From contig NZ_SHKR01000016.1 in NCBI RefSeq assembly GCF_004217145.1, forward strand, positions 248,001-312,000: 64,000 bases of DNA, in the 5' to 3' direction. Below are positions 14,011 to 22,795 of this stretch, piece after piece. A model generated the notes under the pieces. The model was not told where the DNA came from, searched no databases, and saw only the letters and a list, made by a program, of their open reading frames with translations. Source of the stretch: Kribbella rubisoli. GTDB taxonomy: Bacteria > Actinomycetota > Actinomycetes > Propionibacteriales > Kribbellaceae. Position numbers and translations under genes: made by a program. How positions within the stretch are numbered: the first letter of the stretch is position 1; every line of letters starts with the position of its first letter.

Positions 14011-16706
14011 CCAAGGGCCAGTATGACCAGGAGCTGCCGGACGGCTATCCGGCGGAGTACGAGGCTGACGTCGTCCTGCGGGACGGCGCCACCGCGCATC
14101 TTCGCCCGATCACGCCCGGCGATGCCGACCTGCTGGTCGCGTTCTACTCGCGGGTGTCCGAGCAGTCGAAGTACTACCGCTTCTTCGCCCCGTACCCACA
14201 GCTATCCGACCGCGATGTGGCCAGGTTCACCCAGGTCGACTACCACGACCGCCTGGCGCTGATCGTCACCGTCGGTGACGAGATGATCGGCGTCGGCCGC
14301 TACGAGCGGACCGGACGGCACACGGCGGAGGTCGCGTTCCTGATCGAGGACGCGCACCAGGGCCGCGGTCTGGGGCAGCTGTTCCTCGAGCATCTGGCGC
14401 AGGCCGCCCGCGAGAACGGGATCCACCGGTTCGTCGCCGAGGTGCTGCCGGACAACCGGAAGATGATCACGGTCTTCGCCGAGGCCGGGTACAAGGTCGC
14501 CCGCGAGTTCGAGGACGGCGTGATCGTGGTCGAGTTCGACATCGCGCCGACCGACACCTCGTTCGGCGTGATGCAGGCCCGTGAGCAGCGGTCCGAGGCA
14601 TTGTCGATCGCGCGACTGCTGACCCCGTCGTCGGTCGCGGTCATCGGCGCGAGCCGGCGTGAGGGCACGATCGGCAACGCGCTGCTCCGCAACCTCCGCG
14701 ACGGCGGCTTCCCGGGCCGGTTGTACGCCGTGAACACCGACACCAAGGCCGACGAGATCGAGGGCGTCCCGGCGTACCCGACGATCCGCGAGGTCCAGGA
14801 CACCGTCGACCTGGCCGTCGTCGCGGTGAAGGCGGAGATGGTCGCGGACGTCGTCCTCGACTGCGCGGCCAAGGGCGTGCGCGGGCTGGTCGTCGTGTCG
14901 AGCGGGTTCGCCGAGATCGGTGACGAAGGGCGGAAGCGGCAGCGGCACCTGGTCGGTCTGGCGCGCTCGTACGGCATGCGCGTGATCGGCCCGAACGCGC
15001 TCGGCCTGATCAACACCGCGGCCGGCGTCTCGCTGAACGCGACGCTCTCACCGCTGATGCCGAGCAGGGGCCGGGTCGCGTTCTTCTGTCAGTCCGGCGC
15101 CCTCGGCGTACCGATCCTGGCCGACATGGTCGGTCGTGGCCTCGGCCTGTCGAGCTTCGTCTCGGCCGGCAACCGCGCCGATGTCTCGGGCAACGACCTG
15201 ATGCAGTTCTGGTACTCCGACGAGGCCACCGAGGTCGTCCTGCTGTACCTCGAATCGCTCGGCAACCCGCGCAAGTTCAGCCGGGTCGCGCGCCGGCTGG
15301 CCGGTCGCAAGCCGGTGGTCGCGCTGAAGTCCGGGCGGGCGACCCAGGGCGTGCCGGTCGGGCAGATGGTCCGGCGCAGCCTGTTGCCTCCAGCAACCGT
15401 CGAGTCGATGTTCCGGCAGAGCGGCCTGATCGGAGTGGACACCACGGGTGAGCTGTTCGACGTCGCTCAGTTGCTCGCGCACCAGCCGCTGCCGAAGGGC
15501 CGCCGGGTCGCGATCGTCTCGAATTCCGACGCGCTCACGCTGCTCGCGCTGGACACGATGGCGAGCTGTGGCCTGGAGGTAGCCGGCGAGCCACACAACC
15601 TGAGCGCGGACGCGACTGCCTCGGACTTCGGCGTGGCTCTGTCCGAGGTGTTCGCGGACGACCGGGTGCACTCGGTCGTGGTGATCTACACGCCGCCGGT
15701 CCAGTCCAACGGCGCCGAGGTCGCGCAGGTGCTGGCCGCGGCTGCCGCCGGGTCGGACAAGCCTGTGGTGTCGACGTTCCTCGCGTCCCGCAGCGTGCCT
15801 GCCGAGCTGCGCGTCCCCGACGAGGACGGTGGCGCCGCGCGGGGATCCATCCCGTCGTTCCTCAACCCGCAGTACGCCGTGGGCGCGCTCGCGAAGGCAA
15901 CGCAGTACGCCGAGTGGCGCAGGCGCTCCGACAGCCGGATCCCGGATCTGCCGGAGGTGGACACGGCCGGGGGAGAGGACTTCGTCGCGGAGTTCCTGCA
16001 GCGGCATCCCGGTGGCGCTGACCTCGCCGAGGCGGACCGCCAGCGGCTGTTGAGCTTCTACGGGATCACGGTGTTGCCGGCGTTCCCGGTGCTGAGCGCG
16101 GACGAGGCGGTCGACCGCGCCGCGGACCTCGGGTTCGAGGTGATCCTCAAGGCGACCGCGGAGCAGTGGCGGATGCGGCCCGACCTGGCCGACATCTGGC
16201 GGCACATCCACGATGAAGAGGACATGCGGGCGGCCTGGGCGGAGATGACGCAGACGTTCGGTGTCGCGTCGGATCCGGGTCGGGCGCAGTTCGTCGTACA
16301 GAAGATGGCGCCGCCGGGGGTGCCGGTGGTGATCTCGACGATCGAGGACGTGTCGTTCGGGCCGGTGGTCACGTTCGGGCTGTCCGGGGTGGCGACGGAC
16401 CTGCTCGGCGACCGCTCGTACCGGATGCCGCCGCTGACCACGCGGGACGCGGCCGAGATGGTGCGCGAAGTGAAGGCGTCGCCGCTGCTGTACGGGTACC
16501 GCGGCTCGGACCCGGTCGACATCTCCGCGATCGAGGACCTGCTGCACCGCGTCTCGCGCCTCACGCTCGACCTCGAAGAGGTCGTCCGCCTCGACCTCCG
16601 CTCGGTCCTGGTCTCCGCCAACGGCGCCTGCGTCCTCGACACCCGCGTCCGCATCGCCCCGAACGAAAAACCCCGCCAAGACACCCCAGCCCGCCGCCTC
16701 ACCTAA
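14007..16706 (+). CDS. GNAT acetyltransferase fused to NDP-forming acyl-CoA synthetase (Pat-like)
   Basis: The 899-aa protein has an N-terminal GNAT domain (about residues 20-185; ARF-TQVDYHDRLALIV, EDAHQGRGLGQLFLEHLAQ is the acetyl-CoA loop), a CoA-binding domain (SVAVIGASRREGTIGNALL), a succinyl-CoA-ligase-like domain and a C-terminal ATP-grasp domain (ILKATAEQWRM, FVVQKMAPPGVPV). Related actinobacterial proteins acetylate lysines of acetyl-CoA synthetases. The segment near residue 443 reads GRATQGVPVGQMVRRS where active ADP-forming enzymes have a phospho-histidine motif (SHTGA), so the ligase half is probably regulatory, binding a ligand rather than catalysing. ATG 14007 is fixed by its SD (GGGAGG) and by the overlapping leader stop. 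A strong inverted repeat follows the gene. Confidence 0.88.
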   Translation: MTKGQYDQELPDGYPAEYEADVVLRDGATAHLRPITPGDADLLVAFYSRVSEQSKYYRFFAPYPQLSDRDVARFTQVDYHDRLALIVTVGDEMIGVGRYERTGRHTAEVAFLIEDAHQGRGLGQLFLEHLAQAARENGIHRFVAEVLPDNRKMITVFAEAGYKVAREFEDGVIVVEFDIAPTDTSFGVMQAREQRSEALSIARLLTPSSVAVIGASRREGTIGNALLRNLRDGGFPGRLYAVNTDTKADEIEGVPAYPTIREVQDTVDLAVVAVKAEMVADVVLDCAAKGVRGLVVVSSGFAEIGDEGRKRQRHLVGLARSYGMRVIGPNALGLINTAAGVSLNATLSPLMPSRGRVAFFCQSGALGVPILADMVGRGLGLSSFVSAGNRADVSGNDLMQFWYSDEATEVVLLYLESLGNPRKFSRVARRLAGRKPVVALKSGRATQGVPVGQMVRRSLLPPATVESMFRQSGLIGVDTTGELFDVAQLLAHQPLPKGRRVAIVSNSDALTLLALDTMASCGLEVAGEPHNLSADATASDFGVALSEVFADDRVHSVVVIYTPPVQSNGAEVAQVLAAAAAGSDKPVVSTFLASRSVPAELRVPDEDGGAARGSIPSFLNPQYAVGALAKATQYAEWRRRSDSRIPDLPEVDTAGGEDFVAEFLQRHPGGADLAEADRQRLLSFYGITVLPAFPVLSADEAVDRAADLGFEVILKATAEQWRMRPDLADIWRHIHDEEDMRAAWAEMTQTFGVASDPGRAQFVVQKMAPPGVPVVISTIEDVSFGPVVTFGLSGVATDLLGDRSYRMPPLTTRDAAEMVREVKASPLLYGYRGSDPVDISAIEDLLHRVSRLTLDLEEVVRLDLRSVLVSANGACVLDTRVRIAPNEKPRQDTPARRLT

Positions 16707-16741
16707 CCTCCACCACCCCCCGCCCACGGGCTCGCCCCGTG

Positions 16742-16834
16742 CCTCCTGGGTGGGTTAACCCATCCTGTTGTGGGTTCCCCACCCTGTAGACAGTGGGGGA
16801 ACCCGCCACGGGATGGGTTAACCCACCCAGGAGG
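16742..16834. terminator. Large nested inverted repeat between convergent genes
   Basis: Arms of 24 nt at 16742-16765 and 16811-16834 are perfect reverse complements. Each arm also contains a self-complementary core (TGGGTTAACCCA). Between them a second imperfect inverted repeat (GTGGGTTCCCCAC near 16770, GTGGGGGAACCC near 16793) gives a nested structure. It lies between the convergent GNAT/synthetase and DUF2087 genes, so a bidirectional terminator is the simplest reading; no T-run follows. The rest of 16707-16930 is GC-rich with no gene that I can support. Confidence 0.75.
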
Positions 16835-16930
16835 ACCGAGGCACGCGGCGCGGGGCACGGGGCGCTGGCGCGGGGGAGTGGGGCGTGAGGTGGGCGCGCC
16901 GGGGTGGGAGGTTCGGGGCCGGGGGAGGTG

Positions 16931-17443
16931 TTAGGGGTGGCGGGTGTAGATGCTGTTCTGGCGGGTGAGGAGGCGGGTGTCGACGAGTTGGCGACGGAGC
17001 GCGGCGTGGTCCGGGTGCCAGCGGTTGAGGATCTCGTTGACCTCGGTCTCCGGGTAGCTGCGGCCGACCTCGAAGCTCTGCGCCAGGTGCTCGAGCACGA
17101 TCCGGAACTTGTCCGGGTACGTCGGGAAGTGCGTGAGCCGGCCGTCGCGGATGAACGACCTGAGCACGTTGTCCCGGGCCGGATCCGGGTCGAGCGGAAC
17201 GCGCTCGGGGCGGCTCTCACGGACGGCGTCCTTGAACACGGCGTCGTCCGCCGTGAACCCGTCGCGGGTGGCTTCGATCAGTCCGCCCTTGGTCAGCCGC
17301 TGCAGGGCCTTCACCACGACCGGCGCGGCCAGTCCGGTGCTCCCGGCAACCTGCTCGGGAGTGGAGGCGCCGAGGACGATCGCGGAGTACGTCCGCAACC
17401 TCGACGGTTCGGCCAGCAGACCACAGAGCTGATCGGTGTTCAT
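16931..17443 (-). CDS. HTH regulator with DUF2087 domain
   Basis: The 170-aa protein starts MNTDQLCGLLAEPSRLRTYS with an ArsR-like winged helix (ASTPEQVAGSTGLAAPVVVK, then ALQRLTKGGLIEATRDGFT). The C-terminal DUF2087 domain has FIRDGRLTHFPTYPDKFRIV and the ending NEILNRWHPDHAALRRQLVD. DUF2087 is usually found attached to such HTH domains; its ligand is unknown. The gene diverges from the P1 peptidase gene, 45 nt away, which it may regulate. A much longer in-frame extension upstream runs antisense through two other genes and is rejected. Confidence 0.85.
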   Translation of the reverse strand: MNTDQLCGLLAEPSRLRTYSAIVLGASTPEQVAGSTGLAAPVVVKALQRLTKGGLIEATRDGFTADDAVFKDAVRESRPERVPLDPDPARDNVLRSFIRDGRLTHFPTYPDKFRIVLEHLAQSFEVGRSYPETEVNEILNRWHPDHAALRRQLVDTRLLTRQNSIYTRHP

Positions 17444-17488
17444 ACATTTCACGCTAACGATTACCGCAACAGGATTATGATCCGCAGC

Positions 17489-18541
17489 ATGCAGCCTGGT
17501 CCGCACAATGCGATCACCGATGTCCCCGGAGTGCTTGTCGGTCAGGTGGAGCGTGTCGATGCGCCGTACCTGACCGGTACGACGGTCATCCACGTGCCGA
17601 CGACCGCCGTCGCCGGCGTCGATGTCCGCGGCGGAGCGCCCGGCACCCGTGAGACCGATCTGCTCTCGCCGGTGAACTCGAACGGCGGCGTGAACGCGAT
17701 CGTGCTGACCGGCGGCAGCGCGTTCGGTCTCGACACCGCAGGCAGTGTGATGCGCTGGCTGGAGGAGCGCGGCGAGGGCGTCCGTGTCGGCCAGGGCGAA
17801 TACGACGTGGTGCCGATCGTGCCGACCGCGGTGATCTTCGACCTGGCCCGCGGCGGCGACTTCAAGGCCCGGCCGGAGCCGTCCTGGGGAGCGGACGCGA
17901 TCGCCGCCGCCACCGACGGACCTGTTGCCTTGGGCAACCACGGCGCCGGCGCCGGAGCGCGTGCTCGCTCGTTGAAGGGCGGCGTCGGCTCGGCGAGCGT
18001 ACGGCTCGACGACGGTACGACAGTCGGCGTACTCGTGATCGTCAACGCGGCCGGCTCGACGGTCGACGCGGACGGCAACCTGTACGGCGCCCGCTACGGG
18101 ATCGGTGACGAGTTCAGCCACCTGCGGACGCCGGTCGAGCCGCCGCCACCCGCCGCGCCCGGTCGCAATCTGATCCCAGGGCCGTCGATGAACACCGTGA
18201 TCGCCGTAGTGGCGACCGACGTACCGCTCGACAAGGCGGCGACGACGCGGATGGCGATGGTCGCGCACGACGGGCTGGCCCGCGCGATCGATCCGATCCA
18301 CACGCTCGTCGACGGCGACAGCATCTTCGCGTTGTCGACCCAGGTGGCCGACGACGACCGGCCCCGGCTGAGCGTCACCGATCCGATGGCGCTCGGACAG
18401 CTCGAGACGCTCTACGCGGCCGGTGCGCGCACGCTCTCGCGGGCGATCGTGCACGCGATGCTGAACGCCGAGTCGGTGGAGACGCCGGGCGGCACGATCC
18501 CGAGCTACCGCGACGCGTATCCGTCGGCCTTCCCGGCCTGA
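17489..18541 (+). CDS. P1 family peptidase (DmpA/L-aminopeptidase D-esterase type)
   Basis: The 350-aa product begins MQPGPHNAITDVPGVLVGQ, the usual family N-terminus, which is why ATG 17489 is chosen over ATG 17477. Other conserved parts are VNAIVLTGGSAFGLDTAGSV and GNHGAGAGARARSLKGGVG. Near residue 230, PGPSMNTVIAVVATDVPL holds the Asn-Thr region where family members self-cleave into two subunits and expose an N-terminal nucleophile. It should be a cytoplasmic aminopeptidase or amidase with N-terminal-nucleophile chemistry; substrate unknown. A perfect palindrome directly follows the stop codon. Confidence 0.87.
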   Translation: MQPGPHNAITDVPGVLVGQVERVDAPYLTGTTVIHVPTTAVAGVDVRGGAPGTRETDLLSPVNSNGGVNAIVLTGGSAFGLDTAGSVMRWLEERGEGVRVGQGEYDVVPIVPTAVIFDLARGGDFKARPEPSWGADAIAAATDGPVALGNHGAGAGARARSLKGGVGSASVRLDDGTTVGVLVIVNAAGSTVDADGNLYGARYGIGDEFSHLRTPVEPPPPAAPGRNLIPGPSMNTVIAVVATDVPLDKAATTRMAMVAHDGLARAIDPIHTLVDGDSIFALSTQVADDDRPRLSVTDPMALGQLETLYAAGARTLSRAIVHAMLNAESVETPGGTIPSYRDAYPSAFPA

Positions 18542-18561
18542 CGTACGACTTGAGTCGTACG
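18542..18561. promoter_or_regulatory. Perfect 20-nt palindrome upstream of ABC exporter genes
   Basis: CGTACGACT-TG-AGTCGTACG is a perfect inverted repeat (9+2+9) starting one base after the peptidase stop codon and 88 nt before the ABC ATPase start. It is too short and has no T-run for a good terminator, and its size suits a dimeric repressor such as PadR or TetR. No regulator gene lies next to it. Operator is therefore inferred only. Confidence 0.5.
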
Positions 18562-18649
18562 CCGGCCTGCCGAAAGGCGTCGGAAGGCGACGGCAAGACC
18601 GGTCTGCAGGCCGACGATCGCGGGCGCCGTAGACGGAAGGCTCAGGGCT

Positions 18650-19351
18650 ATGAACTTCCAGAGTCCCCAGTCGCAGGTCGTGCTCTCCGGTCACGGCCTG
18701 GTCAAGTACTACGGCAGCGTGGTCGGCCTGGCCGGCGTGGACGTTGCCGTCCGGTCCGGCGAGGCCCTCGCGGTGATGGGTCCGAGCGGCAACGGCAAGA
18801 CCACCCTGCTGCATGTGCTGGCCGGGATCCTCACGCCGGACCAGGGGGAGGTCTGGCTCGCCGGCGAACGAGTGGACCAGCTGAACGACGCCGCCCGGAC
18901 AGTACTGCGTCGGCGCCGGCTCGGTTTCGTGTTTCAGGACAACCAACTGCTGGCCGAACTGCCCGCGGACGAGAACGTAGCGCTCCCGTTGATGGTGGAC
19001 GGTCTGAGCCGGCGGGACGCGATCGGGCGGGCGCGGAACATGCTCGCCCAGGTCGGCCTGGCCGCTGAGGTCGGCCGTCGTCCGGGCGAGCTGTCCGGCG
19101 GTCAGGCCCAACGAGTCGCGATTGCCCGTGCTCTGGTCGGCGAACCACAGGTGGTGTTCGCCGACGAACCGACCGGTGCCCTTGATGCAGCGACTGGCTC
19201 GCAGGTGATCGACCTGCTTGTCGGCGCCGCCACCTATCGAGGTGCTGCAGTAGTAGTCGTCACTCACGACAATGCGGTCGCCGCCCGCTGCCACCGCGCC
19301 CTCCACATCGTCGACGGTCGAGTCAGTGAGTCAACGGGAGTCGCACGATGA
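18650..19351 (+). CDS. ABC transporter ATP-binding protein (MacB/LolD type)
   Basis: The 233-aa ATPase has Walker A GPSGNGKTT (residues 44-52), FVFQDNQLLAELPADENVAL, signature LSGGQAQRVAIARALVG, Walker B VVFADEPTGALD and switch VVVTHDN. It pairs with the FtsX-like permease that follows with an ATGA overlap. ATG 18650 is preceded by GGAAGGCTCAGGGCT. Export substrate is unknown; such two-gene units often confer antimicrobial or peptide resistance. Confidence 0.92.
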   Translation: MNFQSPQSQVVLSGHGLVKYYGSVVGLAGVDVAVRSGEALAVMGPSGNGKTTLLHVLAGILTPDQGEVWLAGERVDQLNDAARTVLRRRRLGFVFQDNQLLAELPADENVALPLMVDGLSRRDAIGRARNMLAQVGLAAEVGRRPGELSGGQAQRVAIARALVGEPQVVFADEPTGALDAATGSQVIDLLVGAATYRGAAVVVVTHDNAVAARCHRALHIVDGRVSESTGVAR

Positions 19352-20997
19352 ATCCGATGACTGACCTCGGTCTGCGCTTCGTACGTCGTCCCGGCCCGGG
19401 CGGTCGAGCCGCCAACCTCGCGGCGCTCGGAGCGACCGCAGTGGTCGCCTTGCTGGTGACCTTCTTGATCGCGGGCTCACTCGGACTGTCGCACCGGTCG
19501 GAGCGGATCGGCTGGCGGAGTGGGGACAAGGCCGATCCGGCGACCGCGATCGGTGCGCTGAATCTCGACGACGACCAGCGCGTAGACGGCCACCGGATGT
19601 CCGTCCTCGACCTGGCAACGCTCAAGCCCAACGAACTCCCGCCACCGCCCGGCCTCGACCACACTCCCAAGCCCGGCGAGGTCTTTGTCTCGCCTGAGGT
19701 CGCCAAGCACTGGTCCAGCCTGAGTACGAAGTACGGCGTTGCGCAGCCGACCGGCGTGATCAGCGCGAAGGGTCTGTCCTCGCCGGAGGAGTTCATCGTC
19801 ATCCGCGGTGTCCAGACGATCCCGGTCGACGAGCATCCGCAGTACGTCAGTAGCTGGCACGAGAAGGTGTGGGACAGCCGCATGCTCGGCCTGCTGATCG
19901 CAGTGGCCTTCGGCATCACGCTTGTGCTGTTCCCGATCCTCAGCCTCGTCGGCCAGGCAGCCGGTGTCGCAGCCAAGCGCCGCGAACACAGACTGGCCGC
20001 ACTACGTCTCGCCGGCGCCACCCGAACGCAGGTCCTCTGGCTGAGCGCGGTGGAGCAAGCTGTCCTCGCTCTGGCCGGTGCGGTGGTCGGACTGGTCGGC
20101 TACACGGTCCTGAGCCCACTGATCGCCCGCATCCCGCTCGGCGGCGGACGCTGGTACGTCGGCGACATCACCGTCAACTGGTGGACAGTCCTCGTCGTAC
20201 TGGTCGCCGTACCGGTCCTGTCTGTAGTGAGCGCGCTGATCGGCCTGGGCCGCGTGAGCATCACTCCGCTGGGCGTTGTCCGCGGTCAGACTCGCAAGGG
20301 CGTCAGCGTGGTGCGCATCGGCCTGCTGGTGATCGGTCCACTGATCCTGGCCTACTACGGCATGCAGGCAGCTCTCCTGCCCTTGCTGATCGGGGTCGGG
20401 TTCGCTGCGCTCGCCGTACGGATCATCGGCCCGTTCGCAGTGCAGGTCGTCGGCAAGACGATGGCGAACCTGGCCAACGGACCCGTGACGCTGCTGGCGG
20501 GTCGCCGGCTTGTCGACGACCCGAAGGGCGCTTTCCGACCGGTGGCGGCGCTGGTCCTGTCGGGCTTCGTCACCGGCTTCATCTCGGTGTTCATGCCGCC
20601 CGGTGACGACGACCCGAGCTTCCACGACATGCGGATCGGAGTGGCACTCCTGCTGTCTCTGGTCTTCCTGACTGTTGCAGCGTCGACTGCAGCCGGTGCG
20701 GTCGGTACTGCGCTCGACCAGGCGGCTCCGGCCCGAGCGCTGCGGCGGTCCGGCGTACCGCTGAAGGTCATTGAGCGGTCGGCGCGGGTAGCGGCCGTCG
20801 TACCGGTGATCGGGGTCGGGCTGCCGGTCGTCGGGTTCGGCGCGCTGTGCGGGCTGGCGCTGAGCGGCGGGAAGGTCATCACGCAGGGCAGTTCCGGCGT
20901 ACTGCTGCTGATCGGGCAGGTTGTGGCCGGGCTGATCCTCGTCGCGGTCGCGGGCGCCGCCGGTGCGCCGGTACTGCGGAAGGCGAGTGCGAACTGA
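19348..20997 (+). CDS. FtsX-like ABC permease
   Basis: A 549-aa permease with an N-terminal membrane helix (LGATAVVALLVTFLIAGSLG), an extracytoplasmic segment of about 100 residues, a first FtsX core (AAKRREHRLAALRLAGATRT, then QVLWLSAVEQAVLALAGAVV) and further helices to the C-terminus. The start ATG (19348) overlaps the TGA of the ATPase gene. It is smaller than the 647-aa permease at 5071 and only distantly similar, so the two exporters in this window are not recent duplicates. Confidence 0.88.
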   Translation: MNPMTDLGLRFVRRPGPGGRAANLAALGATAVVALLVTFLIAGSLGLSHRSERIGWRSGDKADPATAIGALNLDDDQRVDGHRMSVLDLATLKPNELPPPPGLDHTPKPGEVFVSPEVAKHWSSLSTKYGVAQPTGVISAKGLSSPEEFIVIRGVQTIPVDEHPQYVSSWHEKVWDSRMLGLLIAVAFGITLVLFPILSLVGQAAGVAAKRREHRLAALRLAGATRTQVLWLSAVEQAVLALAGAVVGLVGYTVLSPLIARIPLGGGRWYVGDITVNWWTVLVVLVAVPVLSVVSALIGLGRVSITPLGVVRGQTRKGVSVVRIGLLVIGPLILAYYGMQAALLPLLIGVGFAALAVRIIGPFAVQVVGKTMANLANGPVTLLAGRRLVDDPKGAFRPVAALVLSGFVTGFISVFMPPGDDDPSFHDMRIGVALLLSLVFLTVAASTAAGAVGTALDQAAPARALRRSGVPLKVIERSARVAAVVPVIGVGLPVVGFGALCGLALSGGKVITQGSSGVLLLIGQVVAGLILVAVAGAAGAPVLRKASAN

Positions 20998-21054
20998 GCG
21001 TGGTTGTCCACAAGGGTCGAACGCTCGGGCTCGCGATCGTGCAAGGATGAGGGC

Positions 21055-21666
21055 ATGCGTGACCTGAATACACCGGAGCTCGCGGACGCATCCGCGGACC
21101 TGCGCGAGGCGATCGATCGGTGCGGCTACTACCCCGACGTGGTGACGGATTCGCTCGAGGTGGCGATCGCCGGCGAGCCGATCCGGGCGTATGTGCTGCA
21201 GCACGAGCCGACGTTCGACCGGGACGAGGTCCGGCGGCACATCACGATCCTGGCGCTGACCCCGAGCCGGCTGATCGTCGGCCACACCGACGAACACGCC
21301 GCCGACGAACTGATCCGCGCGCCGTATGCGTCGACCTCCACCGAGGCGATCCCGCTGCACCGGGTGAACGCCGTCGTCGTGAACCGCGTCGTCCCGAACC
21401 CGGCCGGCTACGCCTCCGGCAAGGCCGACCCGGCGGTGGCCGGCGCCGGTGAGGTCGTGCTGACGATCGGCTGGGGCATGGTCAACCGGATCGACCTCGA
21501 GCCGGCCGTCTGCGCCGACCCGAACTGCGAGGCCGACCACGGGTACACCGGGTCGGTCGCGGCCGACGACATCTCGCTGCGGATCAGCGCCGCGGCCGAC
21601 GGTCCGGCCGGGATCCAGCAGGTGCTCGAGTTCGCCAAGGCACTGTCCTTCGCGACCACCAGGTAG
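21055..21666 (+). CDS. DUF5998 family protein
   Basis: The 203-aa protein starts MRDLNTPELADASADLREAI, preceded by a good GGATGAGG Shine-Dalgarno. It contains RRHITILALTPSRLIVGHTD and a Cys-rich turn VCADPNCEADHGYTG. This matches the actinobacterial DUF5998 family, which in streptomycetes lies next to the same phosphatase-family and thymidine kinase genes. Function is unknown; the LTPSRLIVGHTDE segment suggests a PH-like or tubby-like barrel, which is a guess. Four bases separate it from the next gene. Confidence 0.78.
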   Translation: MRDLNTPELADASADLREAIDRCGYYPDVVTDSLEVAIAGEPIRAYVLQHEPTFDRDEVRRHITILALTPSRLIVGHTDEHAADELIRAPYASTSTEAIPLHRVNAVVVNRVVPNPAGYASGKADPAVAGAGEVVLTIGWGMVNRIDLEPAVCADPNCEADHGYTGSVAADDISLRISAAADGPAGIQQVLEFAKALSFATTR

Positions 21667-21670
21667 CGCC

Positions 21671-22795
21671 GTGATCGTCCCGGTGTCCCCGCAGTACGGC
21701 GGCGGATCGCTCGCCGACGTACTGCCGTCGGTGTCCGGTGCGCTGTCGGTGCCGGGGGAGACGAACGTCCTCGGCCTGCCCGCCGCCTCGCGGTACGCCG
21801 TACTGCTCCTCGACGGCCTGGGGTGGAACCTGCTCCAGCGCTACTCCGAGGCCGCGCCGTACTTGTCCTCGCTGATGCCGGCCAGCCGAAGTCTGACTGC
21901 CGGTGTGCCGTCGACGACCGCGGTGAGTCTGACGAGTCTTGGCACAGGGCTGCCGCCCGGTGCGCACGGCATCGTCGGCTACACGTCGATCGTCCCGGAG
22001 ACCGGCGACCTGCTGAATGCGCTGGCCTGGGATGCCCCGGTCGACCCGCGTCGCTGGCAACCGCATGGCACGGTCTTCGAACGGGCAGCCGCCGCCGGCG
22101 TCGCGACTCGCAACGTGAGCAAGGCGCGGTTCGATTCGTCCGGTCTGACGGCTGCCGCGTTCCGGGGGAGTGCGCACCGCGGCGCGGACACGGTCGAGGA
22201 CCGGTTGGACGCGACCCGATTCGCGAGTCGCGAGGGGAAGTCGTCGCTGGTCTACGTGTACGACTCGCAGCTCGACTACATCGGCCACCAGCAGGGCTGC
22301 GACTCGTGGCAATGGCAGAAGGAACTGTCTGCGGCTGACGACTTCGCCCTGCAGGTTCGCTCAGCCCTCCCGCGCGACGCCGTACTGCTCGTCGTCGCGG
22401 ACCACGGCATGATCGACATCGCGCCCGAGCAGCGCGTGGATATCGACCTCGAGCCGGCGCTGACCGACGGCGTACGCGTCGTCGGCGGTGAGTCCCGCTT
22501 CCGCCACCTGTACTGCGTTCCCGGGGCCGAGCTCGATGTCATCGCGACCTATACCGAACGGCTTGGCGACAAGGCCCTGGTTTTGTCGCGGTCGGACGCG
22601 ATCGCGCGCGGCTGGTTCGGGCCGGTCGAGGATCGGGTGGCGCCGCGTCTCGGTGACGTCATCGTCGCGTCGCTGGGTCCGGTCGCGCTGGTGGCATCCC
22701 GTCGGCACGCCCAAGAGGCGAACCTGATCGGTCTGCACGGCTCGCTGACCGCCGACGAGATGGAGATCCCGCTGCTCGTCGACGCCGGACGCTAG
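21671..22795 (+). CDS. Alkaline phosphatase superfamily / nucleotide pyrophosphatase
   Basis: The 374-aa protein has the metal-dependent phosphodiesterase core: YAVLLLDGLGWNLL (first metal Asp), the nucleophile region TAGVPSTTAVSLTSLGTGLP (Thr), VYVYDSQLDYIGHQQG and VVADHGMIDIAPEQR (Asp-His ligands). It likely hydrolyses a phosphate mono- or diester in the cytoplasm; no signal peptide is visible. Start is GTG at 21671. Its TAG stop overlaps the TAG of the convergent subtilisin gene in CTAG (22792-22795). Confidence 0.85.
   Translation: MIVPVSPQYGGGSLADVLPSVSGALSVPGETNVLGLPAASRYAVLLLDGLGWNLLQRYSEAAPYLSSLMPASRSLTAGVPSTTAVSLTSLGTGLPPGAHGIVGYTSIVPETGDLLNALAWDAPVDPRRWQPHGTVFERAAAAGVATRNVSKARFDSSGLTAAAFRGSAHRGADTVEDRLDATRFASREGKSSLVYVYDSQLDYIGHQQGCDSWQWQKELSAADDFALQVRSALPRDAVLLVVADHGMIDIAPEQRVDIDLEPALTDGVRVVGGESRFRHLYCVPGAELDVIATYTERLGDKALVLSRSDAIARGWFGPVEDRVAPRLGDVIVASLGPVALVASRRHAQEANLIGLHGSLTADEMEIPLLVDAGR

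Noticed and set aside
17444..19306. Upstream extension of the DUF2087 frame (total 791 codons)
   Set aside because: It is antisense to the P1 peptidase and ABC ATPase genes; the HTH domain starts normally at 17443.
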